DNA of 64,000 nucleotides, from NCBI GenBank assembly GCA_038325765.1, contig JBBQJI010000038.1, forward strand, positions 7,043-71,042, written 5' to 3'. Below are positions 42,215 through 51,922 of this stretch, piece by piece. The stretch's first letter is position 1; every line of letters starts with the position of its first letter. This DNA comes from Xiheibacterium sp038325765 (GTDB lineage: Bacteria; Myxococcota_A; Polyangia; Nannocystales; Nannocystaceae). Made by a program: the position numbers and the translations under genes. Below the pieces are notes generated by a model that saw nothing but the letters and a program-made list of their open reading frames with translations, made no database searches and was not told where the DNA came from.

Positions 42215-43279
42215 TCACACCGGCCAGAACTCGCGTTGACGTGCAAGCACGGTGCGGAGATCCGACTCGGCCCGTGAGCTGCTCCGCACATCGGCGGTTG
42301 GCGGCGTGTCACCCGTGAGCACGTCGATGCACGCATGCACGCTGCGGGCGAGCGCGGCCAGATCGTAGCCCCCCTCGAGCGAGAGCATGAGTGGGCAGGC
42401 GCTGTGTCGGGCCAAATCTCGCACCTGTCCGCACAACGTGGCGAAGCCGTCCTCGGTGACCTCCATGCCGCCGAGCGGGTCGTCGCGGTGGGCGTCGAAC
42501 CCCGCCGACACCAGCACGAGGTCGGGGCCGTAGCTCTCGGCGATCGGCAGCACGATCTCGCGGAAGACCCTGGCGTAGTCGCCGTTGCCGGCACCTGCTT
42601 GCAGCGGCACGTTCACGGTGTGGCCGATGCCAGCGCCGGCGCCCGAGACCCGGGCCTCGCCGGTGCCCGGGTACAGCGGCGCCTGATGGACGCTGATGAA
42701 CAACACCGAGTCGGTGTCATAGAAGATCGATTCGGTGCCGTTGCCGTGGTGCACGTCCCAGTCGATCACGACGATGCGTTGCTTGCCGTACACAGCGCGG
42801 GCGTGGGCCGCTGCGATCGCGATGTTGTTGAACAGGCAGAAACCCATGCCGCGGCCCGCCACCGCGTGGTGGCCCGGCGGCCGCACCAGGGCGAAGGCGT
42901 TGGCAGCGACGCCGGTGCACAGCGCGTCGATGCCCCGCGCCGCCGCGCCAGCGGCGAGCACCGCCGCGCGCACGCTGTCGGGCGACACGTGGGTGTCGGG
43001 ATCGAGGCTGCCGTACTGACCCGCGAGCTCGCCGACCCTCGCGATGTGATCGAGCGAGTGCACCCGCGCGATCTCTTCTTCGGTGGCGGCGCGCGCCGGC
43101 TCGATGCGTGAGTTGGTCAGCGACCGCAGACTCAGCACCGCTTCGATCGCGCGCAGACGATCCGAGCGCTCGACGTGCCCGGGTCCGGGGTCGTGTTCGA
43201 TCATCCGCTCGTCGAAGAGCAGGAGCGTCTCTAGCCTGGGGGAAGTCACGGCCACGATCGTCAGTCCGCGCCGCAGCAT
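42215..43279 (-). CDS. Class II histone-deacetylase-family amidohydrolase
   Basis: Protein of 354 residues of the HDAC/AcuC/acetylpolyamine-hydrolase superfamily. The catalytic pair PGHH is at 136-138, and zinc ligands are D175 and H177 in DWDVHHGNGTE plus D262 in SAGFDAHRDDPLG. The transition-state Tyr is Y306 in SLEGGYDLAAL. All active residues are present, so it should deacetylate lysine, polyamine or another acetyl-amide. The class II look comes from the GTGEARVSG loop and RPPGHHAV. It starts at 43279 and is divergent from aspartate kinase. Confidence 0.93.
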   Translation of the reverse strand: MLRRGLTIVAVTSPRLETLLLFDERMIEHDPGPGHVERSDRLRAIEAVLSLRSLTNSRIEPARAATEEEIARVHSLDHIARVGELAGQYGSLDPDTHVSPDSVRAAVLAAGAAARGIDALCTGVAANAFALVRPPGHHAVAGRGMGFCLFNNIAIAAAHARAVYGKQRIVVIDWDVHHGNGTESIFYDTDSVLFISVHQAPLYPGTGEARVSGAGAGIGHTVNVPLQAGAGNGDYARVFREIVLPIAESYGPDLVLVSAGFDAHRDDPLGGMEVTEDGFATLCGQVRDLARHSACPLMLSLEGGYDLAALARSVHACIDVLTGDTPPTADVRSSSRAESDLRTVLARQREFWPV

Positions 43280-43533
43280 AGCCGTCCGCACGCAGGGATG
43301 GATCGGCGATCGGCACACGGTGCGTCGGTGCGCGCGTGTCCCGATCCGGCCGCGAGTCGGGAGCGATTCTGCGAGCGCATCGGGCAGCGTCTGCGGTTGC
43401 GCTGCGTCATCGTTGACGAAACCCGGCCCGGCCCCGACACTCCGTCGCGTCGGCCGTGGGCGCCGCGCCCCGAAGGCGGCCCGCCGTGCGAAGGGCACGG
43501 TCACGTTCGCCGACACGGGAGCCGAGGCCAACG

Positions 43534-44859
43534 ATGATCGTGATGAAGTTCGGCGGGAGCTCGGTCGCGAACCGGGCGCAGATCGAGAAGGTCATGGAGA
43601 TCGTCGCGAGCCATCGCGACCGCTCCCCGATCGTGGTCATCTCGGCGCACAAGGGCATCACCGACGCGCTCATCGAGGCTGCCCGGGCGGCGGCCGGGGG
43701 TGCAGACGCGGGCGAGCGAGTGATCGCGCGACAGACCGAGGTCGCCTCGTCGCTGGACTGCTCGCCCGAGCTGCTCTCGCCCCTGTTCGCAGAGATCCGC
43801 GATCTGCTGCGCGGGATCAGGCTGGTGAAGGAGCTCTCGGCGCGCAGCCTCGATTACATCTCGAGCTTCGGCGAGCGCATGTCGGTGCGCTGCATCGCCG
43901 ACTTCTTCGCCCGCAGCGGGCTGTCGTCGCTGGCCTTCGACGCCTGGGATCTGGGCTTCATCACCGATTCCAATTTTGGTCGCGCGCGACCGACCGCGGG
44001 CTTCGACGCGCGCATGCGCGAGGGGCTCAAGTCCAAGGTGCCGCCGGGGATGGTGCCGGTCGTCACCGGCTTCGTGGGCATGAACGAGGCCGGCGAGATC
44101 ACCACCGTGGGCCGCAACGGCAGCGATCTGACCGCCAGCCTCGTCGGCGCCGCCATCGGTGCCGACGAGGTCCAGATCTGGAGCGACACCGACGGCGTGA
44201 TGTCGGCCGACCCCTCGGTGGTGCCCGGGGCGCGCAGCATCCCGGCGATGCGCTTCGACGAGGCCGCCGAGCTCGCCTACTTCGGCAGCCGCGTGCTGCA
44301 CCCCTCGACGCTGTTGCCGGCCATGACCGGCGACATCCCGGTGCGGGTGATGAACACCAACCGGCCCTCGCACCCGGGCACCGTCATCACCGGCACCTCG
44401 AGCCCTGATGCGCCCGAGGTGACGAGCATCGCCTACAAGGAGCGCCAGGCGGTGCTCCACCTCACCTCGACGCGCATGTTCGAGCAGGTCGGCTTCATGG
44501 CCGACGTCTTCGCCGTGCTCGCGCGTCATCACGTCGACGTCGACATGATCGCGACCTCCGAGGTGAGCGTCTCGGTGTCGAGCTACAACGTGGCCGCCCT
44601 CGAGGCCGCGCTGATCGAGCTGCAGCCGCTGGCGCGGTGCGAGCTGCACCGCAACCGCACCATCTTGTCGATCGTCGGCCAGCAGCTCGCCCGCACCCGC
44701 GGCATCGGCAGCCGCATCATGCAGTGCATCGCAGAGGCCGGCGTCAACGTCGAGATGATGACATTCGGTTTCGGCAGCATCAATTTTACCGTGGTCATCG
44801 ACGACGCCGACATCGGCAAGGTGGTGCCGGTGCTGCACCGCCGCCTCTTCGAGGCCTGA
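43534..44859 (+). CDS. lysC: Aspartate kinase
   Basis: Protein of 441 residues that phosphorylates aspartate, the first step to lysine, threonine, methionine and diaminopimelate. The N-terminal MIVMKFGGSSVANRAQIEKV has the KFGGSS motif. TTVGRNGSDLTASLVGAAIG and VQIWSDTDGVMSADPSVVPG are the catalytic-site and ATP-site signatures. Two ACT domains follow from about residue 325 (TRMFEQVGFMADVFAVLARH, then IVGQQLARTRGIGSRIMQCI), giving feedback control. It is a normal length for the single-function enzyme. The gene stands alone, divergent from the deacetylase. Confidence 0.96.
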   Translation: MIVMKFGGSSVANRAQIEKVMEIVASHRDRSPIVVISAHKGITDALIEAARAAAGGADAGERVIARQTEVASSLDCSPELLSPLFAEIRDLLRGIRLVKELSARSLDYISSFGERMSVRCIADFFARSGLSSLAFDAWDLGFITDSNFGRARPTAGFDARMREGLKSKVPPGMVPVVTGFVGMNEAGEITTVGRNGSDLTASLVGAAIGADEVQIWSDTDGVMSADPSVVPGARSIPAMRFDEAAELAYFGSRVLHPSTLLPAMTGDIPVRVMNTNRPSHPGTVITGTSSPDAPEVTSIAYKERQAVLHLTSTRMFEQVGFMADVFAVLARHHVDVDMIATSEVSVSVSSYNVAALEAALIELQPLARCELHRNRTILSIVGQQLARTRGIGSRIMQCIAEAGVNVEMMTFGFGSINFTVVIDDADIGKVVPVLHRRLFEA

Positions 44860-44941
44860 GCCGGCCCGGAAGCCGCGGCTGTGGCTGGCGCATCGGCGCC
44901 GGTGCGGGTAGGTTTGCGGGCAGGAACGGATCGGACCCGCC

Positions 44942-46963
44942 ATGCACAATGTGCTCGAACGCGCGCTGCTCCGCCTCGATCCCGGACTCGGGGGATCCGC
45001 TGGCGTCCGGGACGTCGACGGCGCTGCGGCGCTGCAGTGCGAGTGGCTCGAGGCCGACGGCCTCGGCGGCTTCGCCTCGGGCACCGCGACGGGGATCCGT
45101 ACCCGTCGCTATCACGGCACGCTGCTGGTCGCGACGCAGCCGCCGGCCGATCGCTTCTTGCTGGTGCAGGGCACCGAGGTCTGGGTCGAGACCGAGACCG
45201 GCAACTATGCGCTGAGTACCAACCTCTACGACGGCGACGTGGTGTATCCCGACGGCATCGCGCACCTGCGCGAGTTCGGCTCCGAGCCGTGGCCGCGCTG
45301 GCGCTTCGATCTGCCCGACGGCACGCGCATCGTCGCCGAGCTGTTCGTGCCGCGGGGTCTGCCGGTGGCGGTGTGCACGTGGACCCGCGAACTCGGCCGC
45401 GGCACGGTGTTCCTGCGCGTGCGCCCGCTGCTCGGTCCCCGCGATCCGCACGCGCTGCATGCCGTGAACGAAGCGCTCTCGACCGGCGTCGCCGTGCACG
45501 ATCGCCACGTCATCTGGGAGCCCTATACAGGGGTGCCGGCCATCGCCGCGGCGAGCTCGGGCCTGTACGAGCACTCGCCGGAGTGGTTCCACCGCGTGTT
45601 GTACGTCGAAGAGCGCGCCCGCGGCCTGCCCGATCGCGAGGACGTGTACTCGCCCGGTGAGTTCTCGTTCGAGCTCGGCGCCGAGCGGGCGGTGTTGATC
45701 GTGGGCGCCGAGCCGGCGATCGCCGGGCTCGGCGCTGAAGCGAGCGCGGCCGCGCTCGAGGCCCGCTGGCGTCGCGCCGAGTGCGAACGCCGTCGCGACC
45801 CGCGGATGAAGGCGCGCGACAGCTACGTGGTACGCCGCGGTGGTGCGCCTGCCGTGATCGCCGGCTACCCGTGGTTCGGTGAGTGGGGCCGCGACACATT
45901 CATCGCCATGCGCGGGCTGTGCCTCGCGACCGGTCGCCTCGACGAGGCCGCCGCCCTGCTCGAGGGCTGGGTCGACACCGTGTCCGAGGGCATGTTGCCC
46001 AATCGCCTGCCCGATCGCGCCCTGGATCGGGATGCGCCCGCCGGCGGCGGCGCCGAGTACAATTCGGTCGATGCCTCGCTGTGGTTCGGCATCGTCGTCT
46101 GCGAGCTGCTCGAGGCGAGCCGGGCCGCCGGGCGTCCGCTGGGCGCCGAGCGTACAGAAGCCCTGCTCGGCGCGGTGTTCCAGATCATCGACGGGTTCAT
46201 CGCCGGCACCCGCCACTGCATCCGCGTCGACGACGACGGCCTGCTCGCCGCGGGTGAGCCGGGCGTGCAGCTGACGTGGATGGACGCCAAGGTCGGCGAC
46301 TGGGTTGTGACGCCGCGCATCGGCAAGCCCGTCGAGGTCGCGGCGTTGTGGCTCAACCTGCTCGGGCTCGCCGTCCGCCACCGGCCGGCGTTGGGCGAGC
46401 TGCTCGCGCGCGGACGGGCCGCGTTCGATCGCTTCTTCTGCGAGGAGCGCGGCTTCCTCTACGACGTGATCGACGTCGACCACGAGCCCGGTCGCTGCGA
46501 CGCGAGCCTCCGGCCCAACCAGCTCTATGCGGTCGGTGGACTGCCGCTGGTGCTCGTCGATGCGGCGCGTGCGCGGGCGATCGTCGACCTCGTCGAGCAG
46601 ACGCTGCTCACGCCGCTCGGTGTGCGCACGCTGGCCCCCGGAGAGCCCGGCTACGCGCCGCAATATCGAGGTGGCGTCGTCGAGCGCGACGGCGCCTATC
46701 ACCAGGGCACCGTGTGGCCGCACCTGCTCGGCCCGTTCGTCGAGGCGTGGCTGCGCGTGCACGGCAACACACCCGCCAACCGCGCGACCGCCCGCGAGCG
46801 CTTCTTGGCGCCGCTGCGCGCCCACCTCGGCACCGCTGGGCTCGGTCACGTCTCCGAGATCGCCGATGCCGAGCCCCCGCACACGCCTCGTGGCGCGCCG
46901 TTCCAGGCCTGGGGCACCGGAGAGCTGCTCCGCATCGAGCGGCTACTCGAGCCCGATCGCTGA
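44942..46963 (+). CDS. Glycogen-debranching-type amylo-alpha-1,6-glucosidase
   Basis: Protein of 673 residues. Residues about 15-270 form the N-terminal GDE_N domain (EWLEADGLGGFASGTATGIR with RRYHGTLLVA). Residues about 290-665 form the (alpha/alpha)6 GH133-type domain: GYPWFGEWGRDTFIAMRGLC, then ALWLNLLGLAVRH and HQGTVWPHLLGPFVEAWLRV. It should remove alpha-1,6 branches of glycogen-like glucans. The next gene begins at the stop (TGATG), and is another (alpha/alpha)6 glycosidase. The ATG follows AGGAACGG by 9 nt. Confidence 0.93.
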   Translation: MHNVLERALLRLDPGLGGSAGVRDVDGAAALQCEWLEADGLGGFASGTATGIRTRRYHGTLLVATQPPADRFLLVQGTEVWVETETGNYALSTNLYDGDVVYPDGIAHLREFGSEPWPRWRFDLPDGTRIVAELFVPRGLPVAVCTWTRELGRGTVFLRVRPLLGPRDPHALHAVNEALSTGVAVHDRHVIWEPYTGVPAIAAASSGLYEHSPEWFHRVLYVEERARGLPDREDVYSPGEFSFELGAERAVLIVGAEPAIAGLGAEASAAALEARWRRAECERRRDPRMKARDSYVVRRGGAPAVIAGYPWFGEWGRDTFIAMRGLCLATGRLDEAAALLEGWVDTVSEGMLPNRLPDRALDRDAPAGGGAEYNSVDASLWFGIVVCELLEASRAAGRPLGAERTEALLGAVFQIIDGFIAGTRHCIRVDDDGLLAAGEPGVQLTWMDAKVGDWVVTPRIGKPVEVAALWLNLLGLAVRHRPALGELLARGRAAFDRFFCEERGFLYDVIDVDHEPGRCDASLRPNQLYAVGGLPLVLVDAARARAIVDLVEQTLLTPLGVRTLAPGEPGYAPQYRGGVVERDGAYHQGTVWPHLLGPFVEAWLRVHGNTPANRATARERFLAPLRAHLGTAGLGHVSEIADAEPPHTPRGAPFQAWGTGELLRIERLLEPDR

Positions 46964-49737
46964 TGGTCGACCGCTTCCACGATTGCGCGGAGAACGGGCG
47001 CCTGGCGAGCGATGCCGCGGCCGCCCGCGGTGCGCCGCGTTGGAAACGCTGGGGCCCGTATGTGAGCGATCGGCAGTGGGGCACCGTGCGCGAGGACTAC
47101 AGCCACGGCGGCGCCGCGTGGGAGTCGTTTCCCCACGACCACGCGCGCAGTCGGGCGTATCGGTGGGGCGAGGACGGCCTCGGCGGATTCAGCGACGATC
47201 GCCAGCGGCTGTGCGTCGGCCTGGCGCTGTGGAACGGTCGCGATCCGATCTTGAAGGAGCGCCTGTTCGGCCTCGCCAACGCCGAGGGCAACCATGGCGA
47301 GGACGTCAAGGAGCTGTACTACTACCTCGACGCCCTGCCATCGCACGCCTGGGCGGCGATGCTCTACAAGTATCCGCAGGCCGCGTTTCCCTACGACGCC
47401 CTCGTCGCCGGCAATCGGGCGCGCGATCGCGAGGCGCCGGAGTACGAGCTCACCGACACCGGTGTGTTCGACGACAAGCGCTACTTCGATGTGTACATCG
47501 AGTACGTCCAGGCCACGCCGGGCGACGTGATCATGCGCGTGCGGGCGATCAACCGCGGTCCCGAGGCCGCGCCGCTGTACCTGTTGCCGCAGGTGTGGCT
47601 GCGCAACCGCTGGTCGTGGGAGCACGGCGCCGGCCGTCCGAGCCTGCGCCAGGTGGCGAGTGGAACGCTAAGGATCGACGACCGGGGGCTCGGCCGCTAC
47701 TTCGCGTACTTCGAGCCCGACGCCGATCCGCTGTTCTGCGAGAACGACACCAACGTGCGGCGACTGTTCGGCGTCGACGATGCGACCGGGCCGTTCAAGG
47801 ATGGATTCCACGAGGCGATCGTCCATGGTCGCCGCGAAGCGCTCGCAGACGCGGCGGTGGGCACCAAGTTCGCCGCCGCGCGCCGCTGGATCGTCGCGCC
47901 CGGGCAGGAGGTCCGCACCACGCTGCGGCTGTCGCCCACCGCATTGCATGGATCCGGCGGCGATCCGCTGTCGGGGCTCGACGATCTCTTCGATGCACGC
48001 CGCGCCGAGGCCGACGCGTTCTATCACCGGCTGCAGGCCGACCTCGCCCACGAGGACGCGCGCCGCGTGCAGCGGCAGGCGTTCGCCGGCATGGTGTGGT
48101 CGAAGCAGTTCTATCGCTACGACGTGCGGCGGTGGCTCGAGGGCGACTCGGCGCAGCCCGAGCCACCGGCAGACCGACGCCGGGGTCGCAACCGTAACTG
48201 GCGGCACCTCAACAACGCCGACATCATCTCGATGCCGGACAAGTGGGAGTACCCGTGGTACGCGGCGTGGGATCTGGCGTTTCACTGCCTGCCGCTGGCG
48301 GTGCTCGACGCCGAGTTCGCCAAGCACCAGCTCGTCCTGCTCACCCGCGAGTGGTACATGCATCCGTCGGGGCAGCTGCCGGCGTACGAGTGGGCGTTCG
48401 ACGACGTCAACCCGCCGGTCCACGCGTGGGCGACCTGGCGCGTGTTCAAGATCGATCAGAAGGCGCGGCGCGAGCGGCTCGGACGCGCCGACGAACCCGG
48501 CGACATCCCGTTCCTCGAGGGCGTGTTCCACAAGCTGATGCTCAATTTCACCTGGTGGGTGAACCGCAAGGACTCCGAGGGCCGCAACATCTTCCAGGGG
48601 GGATTCCTCGGGCTCGACAACATCGGCGTGTTCGATCGCAGCGCGCCGCTGCCCACCGGCGGCTTCATCAACCAGGCCGACGGCACCAGCTGGATGGCGA
48701 TGTACAGCCTGAATCTGATGCGCATGGCCCTCGAACTCGCGCAGCACAATCCGGTCTACGAAGACGTCGCGACCAAGTTCTTCGAGCATTTCTTGCACAT
48801 CGCCGAGGCGATGACCGAGCAGCACGACGGTGGCACCGGGCTGTGGGACGATCACGACAAGTTCTACTACGACGTGCTGAGTCTGCCCGACGGTCGGCGG
48901 CTGCCGCTGCGGCTGCGGTCGCTCGTGGGCCTCATCCCGATGTGTGCGGTCGAGGTGCTCGACCCGGTCGATCTCGCCGCAGTGCCCGGCTTCACCGAGC
49001 GACTGCAGTGGGTGATGGAGCACAGGCCCGAGCTCGCCGATCTGGTGTCGCGGTGGCACGAGCCCGGGCTGGGCGAGCGGCGCCTGCTGTCGTTGCTGCG
49101 CGGCCACCGGCTCAAGCGGCTGCTGCGGCGCCTGCTCGATCCGACCGAATTCCTGTCCGACTTCGGCGTGCGGTCGATGTCGGCGGCGCATCGGCACGCG
49201 CCTTACCGGCTCGAGCTCGGCGAGAGCACCTACACCGTCGAGTATCAGCCCGGCGAGTCGACCACATCGCTGTTCGGCGGCAACTCCAACTGGCGCGGGC
49301 CGATCTGGTTCCCCATCAACTTCCTCATCATCGAGTCGCTGCAGAAATTCCACCACTATTATGGGGAGGACTTCCGCGTCGAGTGTCCGACCGGATCGCG
49401 GCAGTACATGTCGCTCGCCGAGGTCGCCGAGGTGCTCACGCGGCGGTTGGTGTCGATCTTCTTGCGCGGCGCCGACGGTCGGCGCCCGGTCTTCGGCGAC
49501 GACGCGCTGCTGCAGCACGACCCACACTTTCGCGATCATCTGCTGTTCTTCGAGTACTTCCACGGCGACAACGGTCGCGGCGTCGGTGCATCGCATCAGA
49601 CCGGCTGGACGGGGTTGGTGGCGAAGCTGCTGCAACCGCGACGGCCCCAGTGCCTTGGCGCCCCCGGGGAACCGCCGCAAGATGGCGAGGCCCGAGCGCG
49701 CGACGACGGAGGCTCCGATCCGCGGCGCGGCGCTTGA
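46963..49737 (+). CDS. GH63/MGH1-like glucosidase
   Basis: Protein of 924 residues whose ATG at 46963 overlaps the previous stop. It has an (alpha/alpha)6 catalytic domain of the GH63 (mannosyl-oligosaccharide glucosidase-like) group: YPWYAAWDLAFHCLPLAVLD, MHPSGQLPAYEWAFDDVNPP, IFQGGFLGLDNIGVFDRSAP and GTSWMAMYSLNLMRMALELA, with WRGPIWFPINFLIIESLQKF near the end. A beta-sandwich N-terminal part (about 1-300) starts RWGPYVSDRQWGTVREDYSH. The last 45 residues are charged and disordered. It probably acts on alpha-glucosides related to the glucans handled by the previous enzyme. Confidence 0.9.
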   Translation: MVDRFHDCAENGRLASDAAAARGAPRWKRWGPYVSDRQWGTVREDYSHGGAAWESFPHDHARSRAYRWGEDGLGGFSDDRQRLCVGLALWNGRDPILKERLFGLANAEGNHGEDVKELYYYLDALPSHAWAAMLYKYPQAAFPYDALVAGNRARDREAPEYELTDTGVFDDKRYFDVYIEYVQATPGDVIMRVRAINRGPEAAPLYLLPQVWLRNRWSWEHGAGRPSLRQVASGTLRIDDRGLGRYFAYFEPDADPLFCENDTNVRRLFGVDDATGPFKDGFHEAIVHGRREALADAAVGTKFAAARRWIVAPGQEVRTTLRLSPTALHGSGGDPLSGLDDLFDARRAEADAFYHRLQADLAHEDARRVQRQAFAGMVWSKQFYRYDVRRWLEGDSAQPEPPADRRRGRNRNWRHLNNADIISMPDKWEYPWYAAWDLAFHCLPLAVLDAEFAKHQLVLLTREWYMHPSGQLPAYEWAFDDVNPPVHAWATWRVFKIDQKARRERLGRADEPGDIPFLEGVFHKLMLNFTWWVNRKDSEGRNIFQGGFLGLDNIGVFDRSAPLPTGGFINQADGTSWMAMYSLNLMRMALELAQHNPVYEDVATKFFEHFLHIAEAMTEQHDGGTGLWDDHDKFYYDVLSLPDGRRLPLRLRSLVGLIPMCAVEVLDPVDLAAVPGFTERLQWVMEHRPELADLVSRWHEPGLGERRLLSLLRGHRLKRLLRRLLDPTEFLSDFGVRSMSAAHRHAPYRLELGESTYTVEYQPGESTTSLFGGNSNWRGPIWFPINFLIIESLQKFHHYYGEDFRVECPTGSRQYMSLAEVAEVLTRRLVSIFLRGADGRRPVFGDDALLQHDPHFRDHLLFFEYFHGDNGRGVGASHQTGWTGLVAKLLQPRRPQCLGAPGEPPQDGEARARDDGGSDPRRGA

Positions 49738-49774
49738 CCGCGCTGCGGTGCAGCGGGCACATTGGCCGGCAGGC

Positions 49775-51295
49775 ATGCGCATCGTCGCCACCCCGCTCGC
49801 CTTTGGCCCGCTGGCCCTTGGATCGCTGCTGGTCGTGATCCCCCAGGGATGCGGTGACGATGGCGCCGCGACCGCCGATGCATCCACCGGCGGCGCCGAA
49901 TCGACGCGCGGCCCGAGCACCACGTCGGCGACGGCGGATTCCTCGGCCAGCGGCGCGGACACGACGACCGCCGGCGTGGGCAGCAGCGAGAGCGGCTACG
50001 AGGCGCCCACCTCCGAGTGCGGCAACGGCTACGTCGACGTCGACGAGGACTGCGACGACGGCAACGACGACCCGCTCGATGCGTGCCCCAACGATTGCAG
50101 GTTCGCCTGCGGCGTGGAGTGGGAGTTCATCCGCAGCGCGCCGACGCTCGAGTCCGACCTCCAAGGGATCGCGATCGCGACCGATGCCGGCGGCAACGTG
50201 TATGCCATCGCGTATCTGCGGCAGATCGACGTCGACCTCGAGGGCGAGGTCACGCTCGGTGAGGTGACCACGCAGGTGGTCGCGCTCGACGGGCAAGGCA
50301 CCGAGCGCTGGGCCCGGGTGCTGGCGGCCGACGGCGTCGCAGTGCGACCCGGCGCGGTGGCGGTCGACGACGGCGGTGCGCCGTATGTCGCGCTCACCCG
50401 CGAGGTCGAGGCGGGCGGCACCGATGTGCAGGTGCTGCGGCTCGATGCGGCCGATGGCGCGACAGTGTGGACCCACGATGTGGTCTCGCCCGTCGTCGAC
50501 GGCAACGATCAGGCGGTCGGGCTGGCGGCGGCTGCAGACGGCTCGGTGGTCGTCACCGCCAGCGTGGTGGTGGCCCAGGGCGACGACGATGTCTGGACGC
50601 GCAAGCTCGACGCCACCGATGGCACCGAGCGCTGGACGTCGAGTTTCGATGGTCCGAGCACGGGGATGTTCTCGACCGACAATGCGGGGCCCGTCGCGAT
50701 CGGCCCAGATGGCACCATTGCCGTGCTCGCGCAGGCCTACGTCGATTTCAGCGCGTCGCCAGCGACGTTGTTGGTCTACGCCGAGGACGGCGGCGACCCG
50801 CTGTGGACGTGGTCTCCGCCCGACGACGGTGGCTCCCAGGAGCTCAACCCCGCAGGCGTCGAGATCGACGGCGACGGCAACGTGTACGCCGCCTATCAGC
50901 GCGTATTGCCCGATCTGACGTTCTGGGTGGCGAAGCTCGATGCCGATGGTGTCGAGCAGTGGCGCTGGGACGGCGATCATTTCCTCGGTGAGGACAACGG
51001 CTGGAGCATCAGCGGGCTCGGCCTGGGGCCGGCCGGACCGTCACTCGCGGGCAGCTACAACAACGGCGACTCGGGCGACGCGTGGGCCGAGGCGTGGGTC
51101 GCGCAGGTCGATCCGGACGCCGATCCGCTGTGCCTGTTCACGTTCGCAGCCGAGGGTGTTGGGGTGCTGGTTCCGGATCTTCTCACCGTCGAGGCGACGG
51201 TGGGGCCAAGCGGCGCGATCGCGGTGATCGGCCAGCGCCTCGACGAAGGCGAAGAGGCGCTGTGGATCGCACAGTTCCGGGCGTTCGGGCGCTGA
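49775..51295 (+). CDS. Lipoprotein with Cys-rich repeat and beta-propeller-like domain
   Basis: Protein of 506 residues. Lipobox: the hydrophobic segment ends VVIPQGC. A Ser/Thr/Ala-rich linker then leads to CGNGYVDVDEDCDDGNDDPL, the DUF4215-type or myxococcal Cys-rich repeat with its acidic loop. From about residue 110, repeated blade-like motifs occur (IAIATDAGGNVYAIAYLRQI, VAVDDGGAPYVALTREVEAG, VEIDGDGNVYAAYQRVLPDL), as in PQQ/SBBP-type propellers. An outer-surface or periplasmic position is expected; function is unknown. Confidence 0.85.
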   Translation: MRIVATPLAFGPLALGSLLVVIPQGCGDDGAATADASTGGAESTRGPSTTSATADSSASGADTTTAGVGSSESGYEAPTSECGNGYVDVDEDCDDGNDDPLDACPNDCRFACGVEWEFIRSAPTLESDLQGIAIATDAGGNVYAIAYLRQIDVDLEGEVTLGEVTTQVVALDGQGTERWARVLAADGVAVRPGAVAVDDGGAPYVALTREVEAGGTDVQVLRLDAADGATVWTHDVVSPVVDGNDQAVGLAAAADGSVVVTASVVVAQGDDDVWTRKLDATDGTERWTSSFDGPSTGMFSTDNAGPVAIGPDGTIAVLAQAYVDFSASPATLLVYAEDGGDPLWTWSPPDDGGSQELNPAGVEIDGDGNVYAAYQRVLPDLTFWVAKLDADGVEQWRWDGDHFLGEDNGWSISGLGLGPAGPSLAGSYNNGDSGDAWAEAWVAQVDPDADPLCLFTFAAEGVGVLVPDLLTVEATVGPSGAIAVIGQRLDEGEEALWIAQFRAFGR

Positions 51296-51305
51296 GGCGT
51301 CGGCG

Positions 51306-51779
51306 TCAGGGCGCGTACGTGCAGCGGGTGCCGCCTTGCGCGAGCTCGACGGGCGCGCCGCTGCTCGCATCGATCTCGAGCGTGGCGGGCAGTGGCTTGG
51401 CCGCCGCGCTGGCCTCGCTGGTGTCGGTGAGCGCGATGCGGCCGTCGGCGACGACGTACGTGCCGTCGCGCTCGATGATGCCCGACCAGACGCAGTCGAC
51501 ATCCTGCGGGCATGGCGAGATGAGCTCCTCGGCGTGGAAGGTCGCGTCGGCCGCGAAGTCGATCGTGCGCGGGTAGGTGCGCTCGCCGCAAGCGAGCGAC
51601 ATCCACTTGCCGACGAGCGCACGCGGGGCCGCGGGCGCGGGCTGCGGGTCGACCTCGGTCGCGGTCGAGACGTCCTTCGGCGTGTCCGCAGGCCCCGAGG
51701 GCTTGGCGCCGCATGAGGCCAGGGCTGCCGTGATGACGACGTGGGCGAGCGGGTGAACGGAGGTGCGTGCGCGCGGCAT
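51306..51779 (-). CDS. Small lipoprotein
   Basis: Protein of 157 residues. The hydrophobic start ends LASC as a lipobox near residue 23. A Pro/Ala/Thr-rich spacer leads to a domain of about 105 residues beginning LVGKWMSLACGERTYPRTID, which looks like a lipocalin-type or META-like small beta domain with Cys pairs (ISPCPQDVDCVWSGII). No firm family. It converges on the preceding propeller lipoprotein with 10 bp between the stops. Confidence 0.7.
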   Translation of the reverse strand: MPRARTSVHPLAHVVITAALASCGAKPSGPADTPKDVSTATEVDPQPAPAAPRALVGKWMSLACGERTYPRTIDFAADATFHAEELISPCPQDVDCVWSGIIERDGTYVVADGRIALTDTSEASAAAKPLPATLEIDASSGAPVELAQGGTRCTYAP

Positions 51780-51922
51780 CTCGAGGATGACGACCAGGCT
51801 ACCACGTTCGCGTGCCTCGAGAACGATCGCACGGCCATCCGCGATCGAAGGCCGACTTCGGTGGTGCGATCGCGACGACTACGGGAACCTTTTTGCCGCA
51901 GGCCGTGTCACTGTGCGCCAAG

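Noticed and set aside
42215..43279. Considered an acetoin-utilisation operon because of the AcuC-like deacetylase
   Set aside because: No acuA or acuB and no acetyl-CoA synthetase gene near; only the superfamily can be supported.
43298..43537. Small plus-strand frame between the deacetylase and aspartate kinase genes
   Set aside because: Arg/Pro-rich, no start context, overlaps the start of lysC; likely noncoding leader.
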